A stretch of 64,000 nucleotides of DNA from Clostridium sp. UBA701 (GTDB lineage: Bacteria; Bacillota; Clostridia; Clostridiales; Clostridiaceae). Within the stretch, counting starts at the first letter, position 1. The number at the start of each line of letters is the position of its first letter. Below are positions 47,821-56,736 of the stretch, one piece after another. Location of the stretch: the NCBI GenBank assembly GCA_002298125.1, contig DBMJ01000002.1:29810-93809 (forward strand), given 5' to 3'. Under the pieces are notes generated by a model. That model saw nothing but the letters and a program-made list of their open reading frames with translations, did no database searches and was not told the origin of the DNA. Both the position numbers and the translations under genes were made by a program.

Positions 47821-47995
47821 GCATAACAAAATTATACCGTCCGCCTTGGCTTGGGGACTCTTTTTATATAGAACAATGTAAAATTATGGTCTATAATCTA
47901 TATATAGGTTAGAGATAGAAAGCGGCCAAGTCACATTCCTTCACCAAGCTAAGTCTGGCTAGGTTCAGGAACGTCTTGAGTGCGAGACGTTATCG
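47821..47995 (+). repeat. attC site 10
   Basis: ATTTCGCATAAC ending at 47827 is the exact complement of the first 12 bases of cassette 10, GTTATGCGAAAT. The 3' box is GTTATCG (47989-47995). The middle shares its AT-rich stretch with attC 7. Confidence 0.9.
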
Positions 47996-48021
47996 GAAAC
48001 CCCTGTTCAAAAATATTAGGG

Positions 48022-48327
48022 CTATAAGAGAAATTCATATTTTCTTTTTCCATGAAGGATACGTCTGATTTCTACGATATCATTTTTAACTACATAGAAC
48101 ACTAAATAACTACTAACTATAAGAATTCTATAATTTAAATATTGTAGACGAGCATCTTTGGGTATTTTCCCTATATAGGGGAAGTCTTCAAGTTTTGATA
48201 TAGTGCTATCTATTTCATCAAGAAGATTTAATGCTGATTGAGGACTATCAAGTTGAATATATTCAATTATTTCTGTTAAGTCTTTTTCAGCAATGGGCAA
48301 GTATTCAATTATATATTTCTTACTCAT
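48022..48327 (-). CDS. cassette 11: RelE/ParE-type toxin, antisense to the array
   Basis: This toxin of 101 residues has the RelE/ParE pattern: YLPIAEKDLTEIIEYI, a central LEDFPYIGK and the C-terminal YVVKNDIVEIRRILHGKR. It overlaps the antitoxin gene by 8 bases. RelE types cleave mRNA and ParE types poison gyrase; the sequence does not decide. These are the only genes of the array on the minus strand. Confidence 0.9.
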   Translation of the reverse strand: MSKKYIIEYLPIAEKDLTEIIEYIQLDSPQSALNLLDEIDSTISKLEDFPYIGKIPKDARLQYLNYRILIVSSYLVFYVVKNDIVEIRRILHGKRKYEFLL

Positions 48328-48586
48328 TTATCTTTGTCCTCATTTTAGTCATTAAATCTTTATGAGATATCTTAGTTTCATTAGATTGACTTTCAGCTTC
48401 AGCTTCACTTAGTTTTTGATATAATTCTATAAGTGCTTGTTGTTTTTCATAAAGGGCTAAACTCATAACTACCATATCACCCTGCCCGTTTTTAGTTATG
48501 AAAACAGGTTCAGCATTTTTATGGCATATATCTGAAATTATATTAAAGTTATTTCTTAAATCAGAAATTGGTCTAATTGTTGGCAT
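48320..48586 (-). CDS. cassette 11: Phd/YefM-type antitoxin
   Basis: The protein opens with TIRPISDLRNNFNIISDICHKN and PVFITKNGQGDMVVMSL, the DNA-binding Phd/YefM fold, and ends with a charged helical tail for toxin binding. The ATG at 48586 follows AGGAG; a GTG nine bases upstream is in frame. With the toxin it forms a self-contained module with its own operator, so it is independent of the orientation of the array. Confidence 0.9.
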   Translation of the reverse strand: MPTIRPISDLRNNFNIISDICHKNAEPVFITKNGQGDMVVMSLALYEKQQALIELYQKLSEAEAESQSNETKISHKDLMTKMRTKINE

Positions 48587-48614
48587 ATATATCACTCCTA
48601 GTATAATATTATAT

Positions 48615-48645
48615 CATTATTATATCATTATTATGATATAATTTC
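48615..48645 (-). promoter_or_regulatory. antitoxin operator and promoter
   Basis: TATATCATTATTATGATATA (48621-48640) is a nearly perfect palindrome, and another TATCAT half site adjoins it. TATAAT-like boxes are embedded. It lies 35 bases before the antitoxin start and is the expected place for autorepression. Confidence 0.62.
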
Positions 48646-48742
48646 TACTTTTTTATAACATCTAAATAGAATAAGTAAATTATATTTTAATTACAGTCAA
48701 AGGAGTATTGTTAATAATTAGAGTTTAACTGCACGAGACATC

Positions 48743-48853
48743 CAATAACAAAACATTCAAGTTCGCTTTGGATTGAAAGACAGCCAAAGCACATTCCTTC
48801 ACTAAGCCAGGTCTGGCTAGGCTCAGGAACGTCTTGAATGCGAAACGTTAGAT
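48743..48853 (+). repeat. attC site 11
   Basis: The 5' box is CAATAAC (48743-48749) and the 3' box GTTAGAT (48847-48853). Inner arms CATTCAAG and CTTGAATG, CTTTGG and CCAAAG, and AAGCCAG and CTGGCTAG are shared with attC 6, 12 and 15. Confidence 0.87.
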
Positions 48854-48946
48854 GAAAGTGAAGTATACTTCTTGAAAAAATAACGTATTAAGAGACCGTT
48901 TTTATTATGAAATTATAATAAACTATTGAATTGAGAGGTACAAAAT

Positions 48947-49855
48947 ATGATAAGAAAGTTAGTAGATATAGGCACAAAAAAATTGGAAATTAACATTCAT
49001 GGTACTGGAATGCCAATAGTTGTTATTGAAACTGGAATGGGATGCTCATGGTATGATTGGTATGAAGTTATTTGCGAAATCAGTAAAAAAACAACAGTAA
49101 TAACATATCATAGGTCAGGATATGGAGAAAGTACACTTGGAAAAGAAGAACGATCTACTAAACAAATCGCTGAGGATCTGAATAGATTACTTGAAAAGGA
49201 AAGTATAGATTCTCCAATAGTTTTGATTGGACACTCATTTGGAGGGTTGTGTGTGCAGCACTTTGCAAGTTTATTTCCGGAAAAAGTTATGGGTATGGTA
49301 TTAATAGATTCAAACTCTATAGATGAATATAAAATGGATGAAATTAGAAATAAACTTCCAAACTTAAAAAAGATGTTCCCAAAAAACAAAATAATAGAAA
49401 GTTGGAAAGAATTATCACTAAAAAGTAAATCACAACTAGAGACAACTATTTGTCCGAAACTTTTACCAGGGCAGATGAAATTTGCAGAAGAGATACAAAA
49501 ATGTATTTTAAAGTTTCAAATTAACCCGAATATGTACTCAGCAATGGCATCAGAACTTGAATTAATGTCACAGAGTGGACAAGAAATAAAAAATAGTTTT
49601 ATAACATTAGATATTCCCCTAAAAGTATTAGGTAGAGATATGGAATTAGGAGTTAAATGGAATGTTGATATGGGACTACCTCAAAATGAGGCAATTATGT
49701 TTGAAAACTTATGGCATAGTTTAATAAAGGAAGAAGCAAGTAATTCTACAAAAGGACAATTTATAGAAGTGAAAGGTTCAAAACATTCAATTTATCGTAC
49801 TAACCCTGAATTTGTTGTTAAAGCAATAAATGATGTTATAGCGGAAATTGATTGA
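48947..49855 (+). CDS. cassette 12: alpha/beta hydrolase
   Basis: This is an alpha/beta hydrolase of 302 residues with the nucleophile elbow LIGHSFGGLCV near residue 92, an oxyanion region ETGMGCSWYDW, and the late histidine in KGSKHSIYRT. The substrate is unknown. The ribosome site is GAGAGG. Hydrolases of this kind are common cassette cargo. Confidence 0.9.
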   Translation: MIRKLVDIGTKKLEINIHGTGMPIVVIETGMGCSWYDWYEVICEISKKTTVITYHRSGYGESTLGKEERSTKQIAEDLNRLLEKESIDSPIVLIGHSFGGLCVQHFASLFPEKVMGMVLIDSNSIDEYKMDEIRNKLPNLKKMFPKNKIIESWKELSLKSKSQLETTICPKLLPGQMKFAEEIQKCILKFQINPNMYSAMASELELMSQSGQEIKNSFITLDIPLKVLGRDMELGVKWNVDMGLPQNEAIMFENLWHSLIKEEASNSTKGQFIEVKGSKHSIYRTNPEFVVKAINDVIAEID

Positions 49856-49881
49856 AAGATAACCATTGGACGGACACCTTC

Positions 49882-50008
49882 AGCTATCAAAACATTCAAG
49901 TTCGCTTTGGCTACTAGGAAATCAAGCCTTTGTAGAAGCCAAAGCACATTCCTTCACCAAGCCAGGTCTGGCTAGGCTCAGGAACGTCTTGAATTCGAAA
50001 CGTTATAC
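49882..50008 (+). repeat. attC site 12
   Basis: The 5' box is degenerate, AGCTATC (49882-49888), where related sites read ATCTAAC. The 3' box is GTTATAC (50002-50008). Inner arms TTCAAG, CTTTGGCT and AGCCAAAG are intact. Confidence 0.82.
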
Positions 50009-50036
50009 ACATTAAATTAATTAGGAGAGGATTACT

Positions 50037-50735
50037 ATGGATGAAAATATTTTAGATGAAGGTAAGAAATTTCTTGTTTCTTATTTGCAAGGTAAAAGCA
50101 TTGATTATGAAACGAATCATCCTTGGCGTAAAAGTTGGGAATTTATTATCTTACACTCTCTTAGAGTTGAGGGTTATGTTAAGAAGATTTTAGATTGCGA
50201 AAATCATGAGCTATCTCATGATGAAGTTTTAGTTACTCGGTTAGCTGCAATATTACATGATATAGGTAGAATTCATAAAAGAGAAGGACATGCATTATTG
50301 GGAAGAGACATTATACATGATTGGCTGAGAAAAAATCAAACAATATCTAAGAATATCAAGGAATCTAATAGATTATTATATTTAATTGAAAGGCACTCAA
50401 ATAAGGAAGATGATGAAGAGGATTACTGCTTGAAAATATTGAGAGATGCCGATGTACTGGATGAAATTGGTGTCATGTCAATATTTATGGCTTCAAATTG
50501 GATAGATAGAAGCAATCCATACTTCTTTAAATTACTTTCTGATAGAGTTGATAATTTCGAAATAAGCTTCTGTGAAAATGCATTTAAATTATTAAAAACT
50601 GAAAGTGCAAAAATGATTTTGAATGAAAAAACAAAATGGATAACCCTTTTTATTAATCAGTTAAAAGATGAACTATATGGGACAGAAATGTTTGGTCAAG
50701 TCAATATAGAGGATTATTTTGGAGACATCGTATAA
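50037..50735 (+). CDS. cassette 13: HD-domain phosphohydrolase
   Basis: The HD signature is present as an early histidine in LHSLRVEGYV and ILHDIGRIHKREGHALLG near residue 80, with a further HSNKEDDEEDY and DADVLDEIG. This is the metal-dependent phosphohydrolase fold, acting probably on a nucleotide. The ribosome site is TTAGGAGAGG. Its stop codon lies inside the 5' box of attC 13, so the cassette is very compact. Confidence 0.88.
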   Translation: MDENILDEGKKFLVSYLQGKSIDYETNHPWRKSWEFIILHSLRVEGYVKKILDCENHELSHDEVLVTRLAAILHDIGRIHKREGHALLGRDIIHDWLRKNQTISKNIKESNRLLYLIERHSNKEDDEEDYCLKILRDADVLDEIGVMSIFMASNWIDRSNPYFFKLLSDRVDNFEISFCENAFKLLKTESAKMILNEKTKWITLFINQLKDELYGTEMFGQVNIEDYFGDIV

Positions 50736-50842
50736 CAAAAAACTCCCGTTCGTTTTGCCATGAAAATACTGACAAAACACATTCTTTCGCCAAGCGCGGT
50801 CGCGCTAGGGCTCAAGAACATCGGAGGTTAGCAACGTTAGTC
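50730..50842 (+). repeat. attC site 13, overlapping the stop codon
   Basis: The box GTATAAC (50730-50736) is the exact complement of the cassette start GTTATAC and includes the TAA stop of the HD gene. The 3' box is GTTAGTC (50836-50842). Confidence 0.86.
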
Positions 50843-50882
50843 GCCATTACTCTTATATGTTTTCCTATATCGGGGGGATAAA

Positions 50883-51832
50883 ATGATTGAAAACATAGTA
50901 TAGAAGATTTAAAAGACATAGCCCAAAAACTAATTTTTAATAATAATTATAGTGAATACATAAAAGAATTTAATAGACTAGAAGATAAAGAATTAAATAA
51001 AAAATATGATGTTTATTATGTTGGAACTGATAGGCAATAATATGTTTTTAAAAATTCAAAATTAGGTTATGAAGCAAACATTTATGAAACATTTTTTACT
51101 AACAAGGATATAGCTGTGCCTAAATATTATGGAAAGATAAAGGATTTAGATGATAATATTTGGTTCTTGCTAGAATATATTGATGGAAAAGTATTTTCAG
51201 ATGAAAGCTTAGAAAATTACTGTAATGTAGCTACAGAATTAGCAGTAATACATTCAAAGTTCTTAAATATAAAAATTGAAAAACAATAACATTTATTTCT
51301 TAGAAATGGCAATGAAGTAATAATTAATAAGATAAATAAAATTATAGAAAAGAATAAAAATAATGAGCTGAATTGGACTGAAGATATACTACAAGTTTTA
51401 AAAAGTATTTCAGATAGATTAAGAAAAAGACCAAAGACAATAATTCAAAATGATTTACTACCAATAAACATAATGCTTAAAGATGAAAAAGTAATATTTA
51501 TTGATTGGGAGTTCGCAGCAATTGGGTCTTATACGCAAGACATCGGAAGATTATTAAGTGATTTTAAAGATAAAAATGTGGAGCTTTGGGTTAAAAGAGA
51601 ATGGGAACAAGATATATTAGATTCTTATTTTGATGCAATTAATAATGAGAGTATTCTTGGACTATCAAGAGATGAGTTTTTATTAGATTATAAATGTTCT
51701 AGATTATTAAATTATGCAGGGATTGTATTTGCACATGTTTTAAATAATTGGGACATTACGGATTGGTATAAATTAAATTTTAAGAATATGGTGGATTCTA
51801 TTAATATGTTAGATAAGGGGATGTTGTGGTAA
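50883..51832 (+). pseudogene. cassette 14: aminoglycoside phosphotransferase-like pseudogene
   Basis: The translated region matches the APH/choline kinase fold: an N-lobe with DVYYVGT, the hinge segment WFLLEYIDGK, the catalytic loop IIQNDLLPINIM and VIFIDWEFAAIG. One missing base near 50892 shifts the frame after MIEN, and two in-frame TAA codons follow at DRQ-stop-YVF (near 51038) and EKQ-stop-HLF (near 51287). The longest intact piece is 51473-51832. The gene is therefore inactive as read. In the catalytic loop the usual HxD is QND, so it may have been an unusual member even when intact. Confidence 0.85.
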
Positions 51833-51943
51833 CGACGTCTCAGTTTGTTGTGGCAGCTAGGAAGTAAAGTCTCCGAAGAAACCACAGCACATTTTCCAAG
51901 CTCATGTATGACTAAGGAACGTCGGCTATGCGAAACGTTAGAT
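51833..51943 (+). repeat. attC site 14 (eroded 5' box)
   Basis: The 3' box GTTAGAT (51937-51943) is clear. The 5' side reads CGACGTCTCAG where CGACTAAC would be expected from the cassette start. Inner arms TTGTGG and CCACAG are kept. Confidence 0.62.
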
Positions 51944-52040
51944 GCAATTTTAGATTAACAGAGTGATAGCTTAAAAGTTTTTTGTTTATTTATTTAGAGA
52001 CACAATTGTAAGACATGGCGAATTTAAATTTATTGTTATG
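51937..52040 (+). promoter_or_regulatory. conserved cassette leader with promoter (cassette 15)
   Basis: The first 75 bases match the leaders of cassettes 2 and 6, through AATTTTAGATTAACAGAG and GAGACACAATTGTAA. TTGTAA with an AT-rich -10 region 17 bases later is a likely promoter. Confidence 0.58.
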
Positions 52041-52058
52041 ATTTAAGGGGGACTTATA

Positions 52059-52607
52059 ATGATTTTTTATCAAGATGAAAATATTAAGATTAGAGATATA
52101 TGTAGCGAGGATGTTATTAATTTGTTTTGCAGTAGAATAGACAAAGAATTAAATTTGCATGACCCAAGACCAATACCTAACACGAGCAAAGAGTTAATTG
52201 CTGAATGTATAGCTTACTGTAATAGATTTGATATTGAAATAATGAATGAGAGTATTGAAGATAGAAAATATAAGTATTTTATTGTTACAAACAATGACGG
52301 TAATTTTATAGGATTTGTTAATTTTTTCAGCATAGATAAAATAAAGAAACAAGGTGAAATGGGAGTAATTATAGCTGATAAGCGATATTGGAGAAAGGGT
52401 ATTGCCTACATTGCAATTAATGTAGTAACAAAATATATATTCAATAATATGGAGATTGATAGAATATATATTGAAACTGGTGAGACTAATAAACCTGCAT
52501 TAAGGTTGTTTGATAAACTTGGCTTTAACAAATGCGGTGAGTATCTTGAAGATGATGATTTTAAGTTCATAGTTATGGAAAAAAAGAGGATTTATTTTAA
52601 CAAATAG
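52059..52607 (+). CDS. cassette 15: GNAT acetyltransferase
   Basis: This GNAT of 182 residues has the acetyl-CoA region MGVIIADKRYWRKGIAYIA and the C-terminal NKPALRLFDKLGF. The substrate is unknown. The ribosome site is AAGGGGG. It sits in one of the best-formed cassettes: conserved leader, hairpin, and an attC complementary to the cassette start over ten bases. Confidence 0.88.
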   Translation: MIFYQDENIKIRDICSEDVINLFCSRIDKELNLHDPRPIPNTSKELIAECIAYCNRFDIEIMNESIEDRKYKYFIVTNNDGNFIGFVNFFSIDKIKKQGEMGVIIADKRYWRKGIAYIAINVVTKYIFNNMEIDRIYIETGETNKPALRLFDKLGFNKCGEYLEDDDFKFIVMEKKRIYFNK

Positions 52608-52669
52608 TCTAGAGTTTTTTTAAAATGCGAATTAAATTTAAAGTTAAAAGAGTAGATTCAGCTTAAAGA

Positions 52670-52813
52670 GTAGAGGCAAAAACTGCATCTAACAAAACAT
52701 TCAAGTTCGCTTTGACTAAATTAGAGTCAAGCCTCTGAAGCAGCCAAAGCATATTCCTTCACCAAGCCAGGTCTGGCTAGGTTCAGGAAGATCTTGAATG
52801 CGAGACGTTAGAT
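52670..52813 (+). repeat. attC site 15 with 5' hairpin
   Basis: A GTAGA/ACTGC-type hairpin (52670-52686) is followed by ATCTAAC (52687-52693); TGCATCTAAC is the exact complement of the start of cassette 15. The 3' box is GTTAGAT (52807-52813). Confidence 0.9.
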
Positions 52814-52892
52814 GTAATTTTAGATAAACAGAGCGACAGTTCAAGCGGTTAAGACATATTTGTAAAATATAGAAAACTAGGTAATTTACAAA
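52807..52892 (+). promoter_or_regulatory. conserved cassette leader (cassette 16)
   Basis: The leader shares TAATTTTAGATAAACAGAG with cassettes 2, 6 and 15 and then diverges. TTGTAA followed 17 bases later by AATTTA is a possible promoter. Confidence 0.5.
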
Positions 52893-52910
52893 AGAAAATG
52901 GGGGGTATTT

Positions 52911-53486
52911 ATGAGAGAAATTGTATATGATAATTATTTTTGGCAAAACGATTTAGTAAGATTAAGACCATGGAGTGAAGAAGATTGGGAATGGATGTAT
53001 TACACCGGATTTGATAGCTCATTAAGCAGATTAGCAGGTTATAAAGTTGATTTTCCACCAACAATTTCAAGTGCTAAAGAATATAGTAAAAAAGTAGAAA
53101 ATTGTGTTGAGCAAAATGGTAACACTGTTTTCGCTGTTGAGACACTAAATGGTTTACATGTTGGAAGAATCATTTTCTGTATAGATAGTGAAAGACATGG
53201 AACTTTTGGTGTTGGCATCAGAATTTCAGCAGAGCACCAAGGTAAGGGATATGGAACAAGTGCACTGAAGATACTTTTAAAATATGGATTTATGGAAAGA
53301 AGACTACATAAATGCTCGTCAACTGTTTTACAGGGAAATGACGCAAGTATTAAAATGCATAAAAAACTTGGTTACGAGCAGGAAGGTATTCTCAAAGAAA
53401 ACATTTATTTAAATGGAAGCTATTATGATGAAGTATGTTTTGGTTTAACAATAGACAAGTATTTAGAAAATATATCAAATAAGTAG
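52911..53486 (+). CDS. cassette 16: GNAT acetyltransferase
   Basis: This RimJ/RimL-type GNAT of 191 residues has VRLRPWSEEDWEWMY at the N terminus, the acetyl-CoA loop EHQGKGYGTSALK near residue 108 and DASIKMHKKLGYEQEG. The ribosome site is GGGGGT. It is the intact parent of the truncated copy at 46636-46962. Confidence 0.9.
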   Translation: MREIVYDNYFWQNDLVRLRPWSEEDWEWMYYTGFDSSLSRLAGYKVDFPPTISSAKEYSKKVENCVEQNGNTVFAVETLNGLHVGRIIFCIDSERHGTFGVGIRISAEHQGKGYGTSALKILLKYGFMERRLHKCSSTVLQGNDASIKMHKKLGYEQEGILKENIYLNGSYYDEVCFGLTIDKYLENISNK

Positions 53487-53565
53487 ATGTGAATTTAAAG
53501 TTAATTCACAGTCTTCTTATACACCGGTTAATTAGTGGGTAAATTGATAAGGCATCACTCAAAGT

Positions 53566-53695
53566 GTGGTGGCTAAAACTACATATAACAATAAATTTCC
53601 ATGCAGCTTGGCTTGAAAGGATAGCCAAGCTACACCTGTGACAGTAAGCCAGGCCTGGCTAAGTGTCTCGGCGTCAGAAATTCGAAACGTTATGT
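53566..53695 (+). repeat. attC site 16 with 5' hairpin
   Basis: A GTGGT/ACTAC hairpin (53566-53582) precedes ATATAAC (53583-53589). The 3' box is GTTATGT (53689-53695). AGCTTGGC and GCCAAGCT are the inner arms. Confidence 0.88.
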
Positions 53696-53901
53696 GTAAT
53701 TTTAGTTAAACAGAGTTACAGCATAAAGGTTTTAAAATTGAAGGTTTGCAAAGATATTGGAGCAGGGGAATACCTGCTTTTATTTTTGATTAAGGTTTAT
53801 TATTGTTATATTAATGGTATTAACTGTATAATGGATATATATGGTTTGTTCGTTTGTGTAAATATTGTTCATTAAATGATTTAATATGGGGGGCTTTTTA
53901 T

Positions 53902-54333
53902 ATGAAAAAAATGTTATTTTATCTTTGTCTGATTTTAATGATCTTTTCTTTAGTGGCATGTAAACAGGCTGGCAAAACTAATAAAGTTGTAATAAGTACT
54001 AGTGAATCTGCTAAGTTTAGCAAAATGGAAGTAAATGCTGCAATAAATTGTGTAAAGAAAAAATTCAAGGATTTTGAAGGATGTAATCTTACAAAACTAT
54101 GGTACGATGAAGAAAGGTCGAATTCTATTATTGAAGGATATTTATCAAATGGGAAGGGTTCAGTTAATAATGTCAAAGCTGAGAATGTAATTGTTTTACT
54201 ATCTAATTTTGATGTGGACTCTTCAGGCGGTGATGGAGGTTTTAATCCAAATTCAGCTTACTCCAATTGGAATTGGATATTAATAAGGGATAGTAAAACA
54301 GATAATTGGCGAGTTGATGATTGGGGATATTAA
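53902..54333 (+). CDS. cassette 17: small lipoprotein
   Basis: An N-terminal hydrophobic signal ends in the lipobox LVAC around residue 20, so the mature protein of about 123 residues should be lipid-anchored outside the membrane. The C terminus (NWNWILIRDSKTDNWRVDDWGY) resembles the end of DUF4829-like lipoproteins, but I am not sure of the family. The ATG at 53902 follows GGGGGG; an in-frame ATG at 53854 would place a charged stretch before the signal and is less likely. Confidence 0.8.
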   Translation: MKKMLFYLCLILMIFSLVACKQAGKTNKVVISTSESAKFSKMEVNAAINCVKKKFKDFEGCNLTKLWYDEERSNSIIEGYLSNGKGSVNNVKAENVIVLLSNFDVDSSGGDGGFNPNSAYSNWNWILIRDSKTDNWRVDDWGY

Positions 54334-54397
54334 TAAGTTCACATTTTTCATTATGGGAAGAAATTATAAAATAAGCCAGGGGAGTACAGTTTTAAGT

Positions 54398-54524
54398 GTA
54401 GTAGCAAAACTACGTATAACAAAATACTCAAGTTCGCTTTGCATGAAAAGACTTCAAAGCACACCTGCGAAGGCAAATGCGGTTGCACGAAGCTTCTCGG
54501 TGTCTTGAACACGAGACGTTATAC
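54398..54524 (+). repeat. attC site 17 with 5' hairpin
   Basis: A GTAGT/ACTAC hairpin (54398-54413) directly precedes GTATAAC (54414-54420). The 3' box is GTTATAC (54518-54524). The inner arms TTCAAG and CTTGAA, and GCTTTG and CAAAGC, match attC 1. Confidence 0.87.
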
Positions 54525-54640
54525 CAAACTTTGCTAATAGAAAGCAATTAGTAGGAGTTTTTTTAGATTTAAGTTAATTGATACGTAGTTGTAAGAAAGT
54601 GTAAACTAGTGATTATTTATTTTTTATTCAGGAGATTTGT

Positions 54641-55606
54641 ATGAAGCATAGTATTATAGCTGATTTGGAAAACAATTATGGGCTAATTTGTAATCAGATT
54701 ACTCCAGTAACAGGTGGATTGTTGAATCTAAAATGGAAGGTTTCCACTGAAAAGGGCGAGTTTTTGGTCAAACAATACAGCACTATGCGTTTTCGCAGAG
54801 AACAAATTGAGAGAATCGAGTCCGCACTACAGCGGCAAATTATTCTTGAAAAAAACGGCGTTCCCTGTCCGTTTCTCTGGCAGTACGAAGACCGTGTAAT
54901 TCATTGGCTGGATGACAAAACAGCCTATATGGTCATGGATTTTCGCTCAGGAAGGACCGAAAAAGCCAATACAATCGCAATAGCACAAATGCGAAGTCTA
55001 GGTAGTGTCTGTGCTATAATGCATAAAGCGTTTTCACAATTACCGGAGCCTTCAATCAAGAGCCTACCCGTTTTTGGCGGCTATACGATGGATTTATTAT
55101 GGGAAAACTTTAACTCACGTATGACGAAATGCTCGCTGGACGATCATGTTGAATATCGGAAAGCTGTGCTTGCTCTGGAGCCAATTTTGAAGCAGCTTAA
55201 TACCGAATTTTTTGATAAGTTTCCCAAAGGATTCGCTCATGAGGATTTTCAACCCGGCAATATTCTGTTCGATGTGGATTGTGTAGCTGCTGTCGTTGAT
55301 TTCGACCGTAATTGTTACAGCTATATTTGGCATGATATAGGAAGAGCGATACTGTCCTTTGCTTTGGAAGGCAATGTAATGAATGTCGAAAAGGTATGCG
55401 CTTTCCTTGAAGGCTATTCCCAGCATTCAGACTTAACTTTGTCTAATATAGCGGACGCTTTGAGGCTTTCGTGGTGCATTGAAACACCATGGTGGATACA
55501 GCCAGAATTTTTTAGAGAATGTGACGAAATTCCAAAGCGTTTCAAAGATGAAATGCTTTGGTTGACAGAACACTGGTTTGAGATAGATTCTTTATTATGC
55601 TCCTAA
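54641..55606 (+). CDS. cassette 18: APH/CotS-like phosphotransferase
   Basis: The kinase fold of 321 residues shows LVKQYS in the N-lobe, the catalytic loop GFAHEDFQPGNILF and the metal-binding VVDFDRN. The family includes aminoglycoside phosphotransferases, homoserine kinase II and spore-coat kinases; the HEDFxPGN form does not identify the substrate. The gene is visibly richer in G and C than its neighbours, with codons such as CTG, CGC and GCC, suggesting a different origin. Confidence 0.85.
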   Translation: MKHSIIADLENNYGLICNQITPVTGGLLNLKWKVSTEKGEFLVKQYSTMRFRREQIERIESALQRQIILEKNGVPCPFLWQYEDRVIHWLDDKTAYMVMDFRSGRTEKANTIAIAQMRSLGSVCAIMHKAFSQLPEPSIKSLPVFGGYTMDLLWENFNSRMTKCSLDDHVEYRKAVLALEPILKQLNTEFFDKFPKGFAHEDFQPGNILFDVDCVAAVVDFDRNCYSYIWHDIGRAILSFALEGNVMNVEKVCAFLEGYSQHSDLTLSNIADALRLSWCIETPWWIQPEFFRECDEIPKRFKDEMLWLTEHWFEIDSLLCS

Positions 55607-55694
55607 TAAGCATGATCAGAACTTTTTACTTCACAATGTTCTTAAATTGTGTAGTAAATATAGAAAGTTAATATCAATAATAAAATGAGCGTTG

Positions 55695-55744
55695 CAGTAA
55701 ATCAAAACATAGTGGAGACGGAACTGCCATGCAAAATGTTATAC
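55695..55744 (+). repeat. attC site 18 (short, eroded)
   Basis: Only a short imperfect repeat (GCAGT and ACTGC arms) precedes the 3' box GTTATAC (55738-55744). The 5' box is unclear. It is accepted because the following leader resembles other cassette starts. Confidence 0.5.
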
Positions 55745-55854
55745 GCAACTTTGGTGATAGAAAGTAAATAGTAAAATTTTATGATTTTGTTTTATTGGTT
55801 TGGAATTGTAAGATATGGTGAATTGAATTAAAATAAGTATTTTAGGGGGATATC

Positions 55855-56667
55855 ATGGCTTATGACTCAAAGGCAATCATAGATACATTAATAAATAATA
55901 TTTCAGAAATGGGTGTAGTGCAATCAATCGGAATAAGTGGAGGTAAGACTTCTCTTCCAAGAGCAGGAGAAGGTGATATTGATATCTTTATATATTGTGA
56001 TGAAATACCAAACTTTGAGAAAAGACAAGCCATAATAAATCAGCTTGATGAACAGATACAAGGAGGTAAGGTAAATATCTTTGAAGGGGGACATTGGGGG
56101 ATAGGAGATTTCATGCTTATAAATGGTATTGAAACTTGGTTAATGTATTTTACGGTAAGTGAGACCTTAACTGATATAGAATCTATACTTAATGGTAAAT
56201 ATCCAGATAAATTGGATAATTACTACTATCCAATCGGGCGATGTGCCATGTTGAAAGATATCAATGTTTTATACGATAAAAGCAATTTCTTAGATGACTT
56301 GAAAAAAAGACTATCTGAGTACCCAAACAAATTACAAAGGATACTTATACAATATCACCTAGAGGAACTTGATGATATAGAAGATTTGGAACGTGCTGTA
56401 GTACGAAAAGATTTACTGTTTTATCACTTTGCAATGGATATTGCAATTGACCATTTCCTTCAAGCTTTGTTTGCTATTAATAAAATCTATTTTCCAAGTA
56501 GAAAAAGAACACTTAATTTAATTGAAAACTTCAGTGTTAAACCTGAAGGCTGTAATGAAAATTTATTAGAAGTTATTAAGTTAGGAGGTTTTGCAGAAGG
56601 AATTAATCAATCTTTTGTACTATGGAGAAATATGGTTAATCAACTAAAGCAATTGAGTAATATTTAG
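55855..56667 (+). CDS. cassette 19: nucleotidyltransferase-domain protein
   Basis: This protein of 270 residues begins with a nucleotidyltransferase-like fold: GISGGKTSLPRAGEGDIDIFIY supplies the GS-x-DxD type metal site (GDIDIFI), followed by a helical C-terminal domain. The order recalls aminoglycoside nucleotidyltransferases, but the substrate is unknown. The ribosome site is GGGGGAT. It is the last cassette with a recognisable attC box at its 3' side. Confidence 0.75.
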   Translation: MAYDSKAIIDTLINNISEMGVVQSIGISGGKTSLPRAGEGDIDIFIYCDEIPNFEKRQAIINQLDEQIQGGKVNIFEGGHWGIGDFMLINGIETWLMYFTVSETLTDIESILNGKYPDKLDNYYYPIGRCAMLKDINVLYDKSNFLDDLKKRLSEYPNKLQRILIQYHLEELDDIEDLERAVVRKDLLFYHFAMDIAIDHFLQALFAINKIYFPSRKRTLNLIENFSVKPEGCNENLLEVIKLGGFAEGINQSFVLWRNMVNQLKQLSNI

Positions 56668-56736
56668 TGTAATTAATTCGTCATCTTCTTATTTTGCAAA
56701 ATAAATTTAAGTTTTTGAATTGATTCAGCTCAAATT

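Noticed and set aside
50883..51832. stop-codon reassignment or read-through in the phosphotransferase frame
   Set aside because: All other genes use TAA as a normal stop, and a frameshift also occurs, so decay is the simpler explanation.
54314..54508. 64-residue reading frame
   Set aside because: It lies across the hairpin and attC 17, has no ribosome site and its sequence is explained by the structured site.
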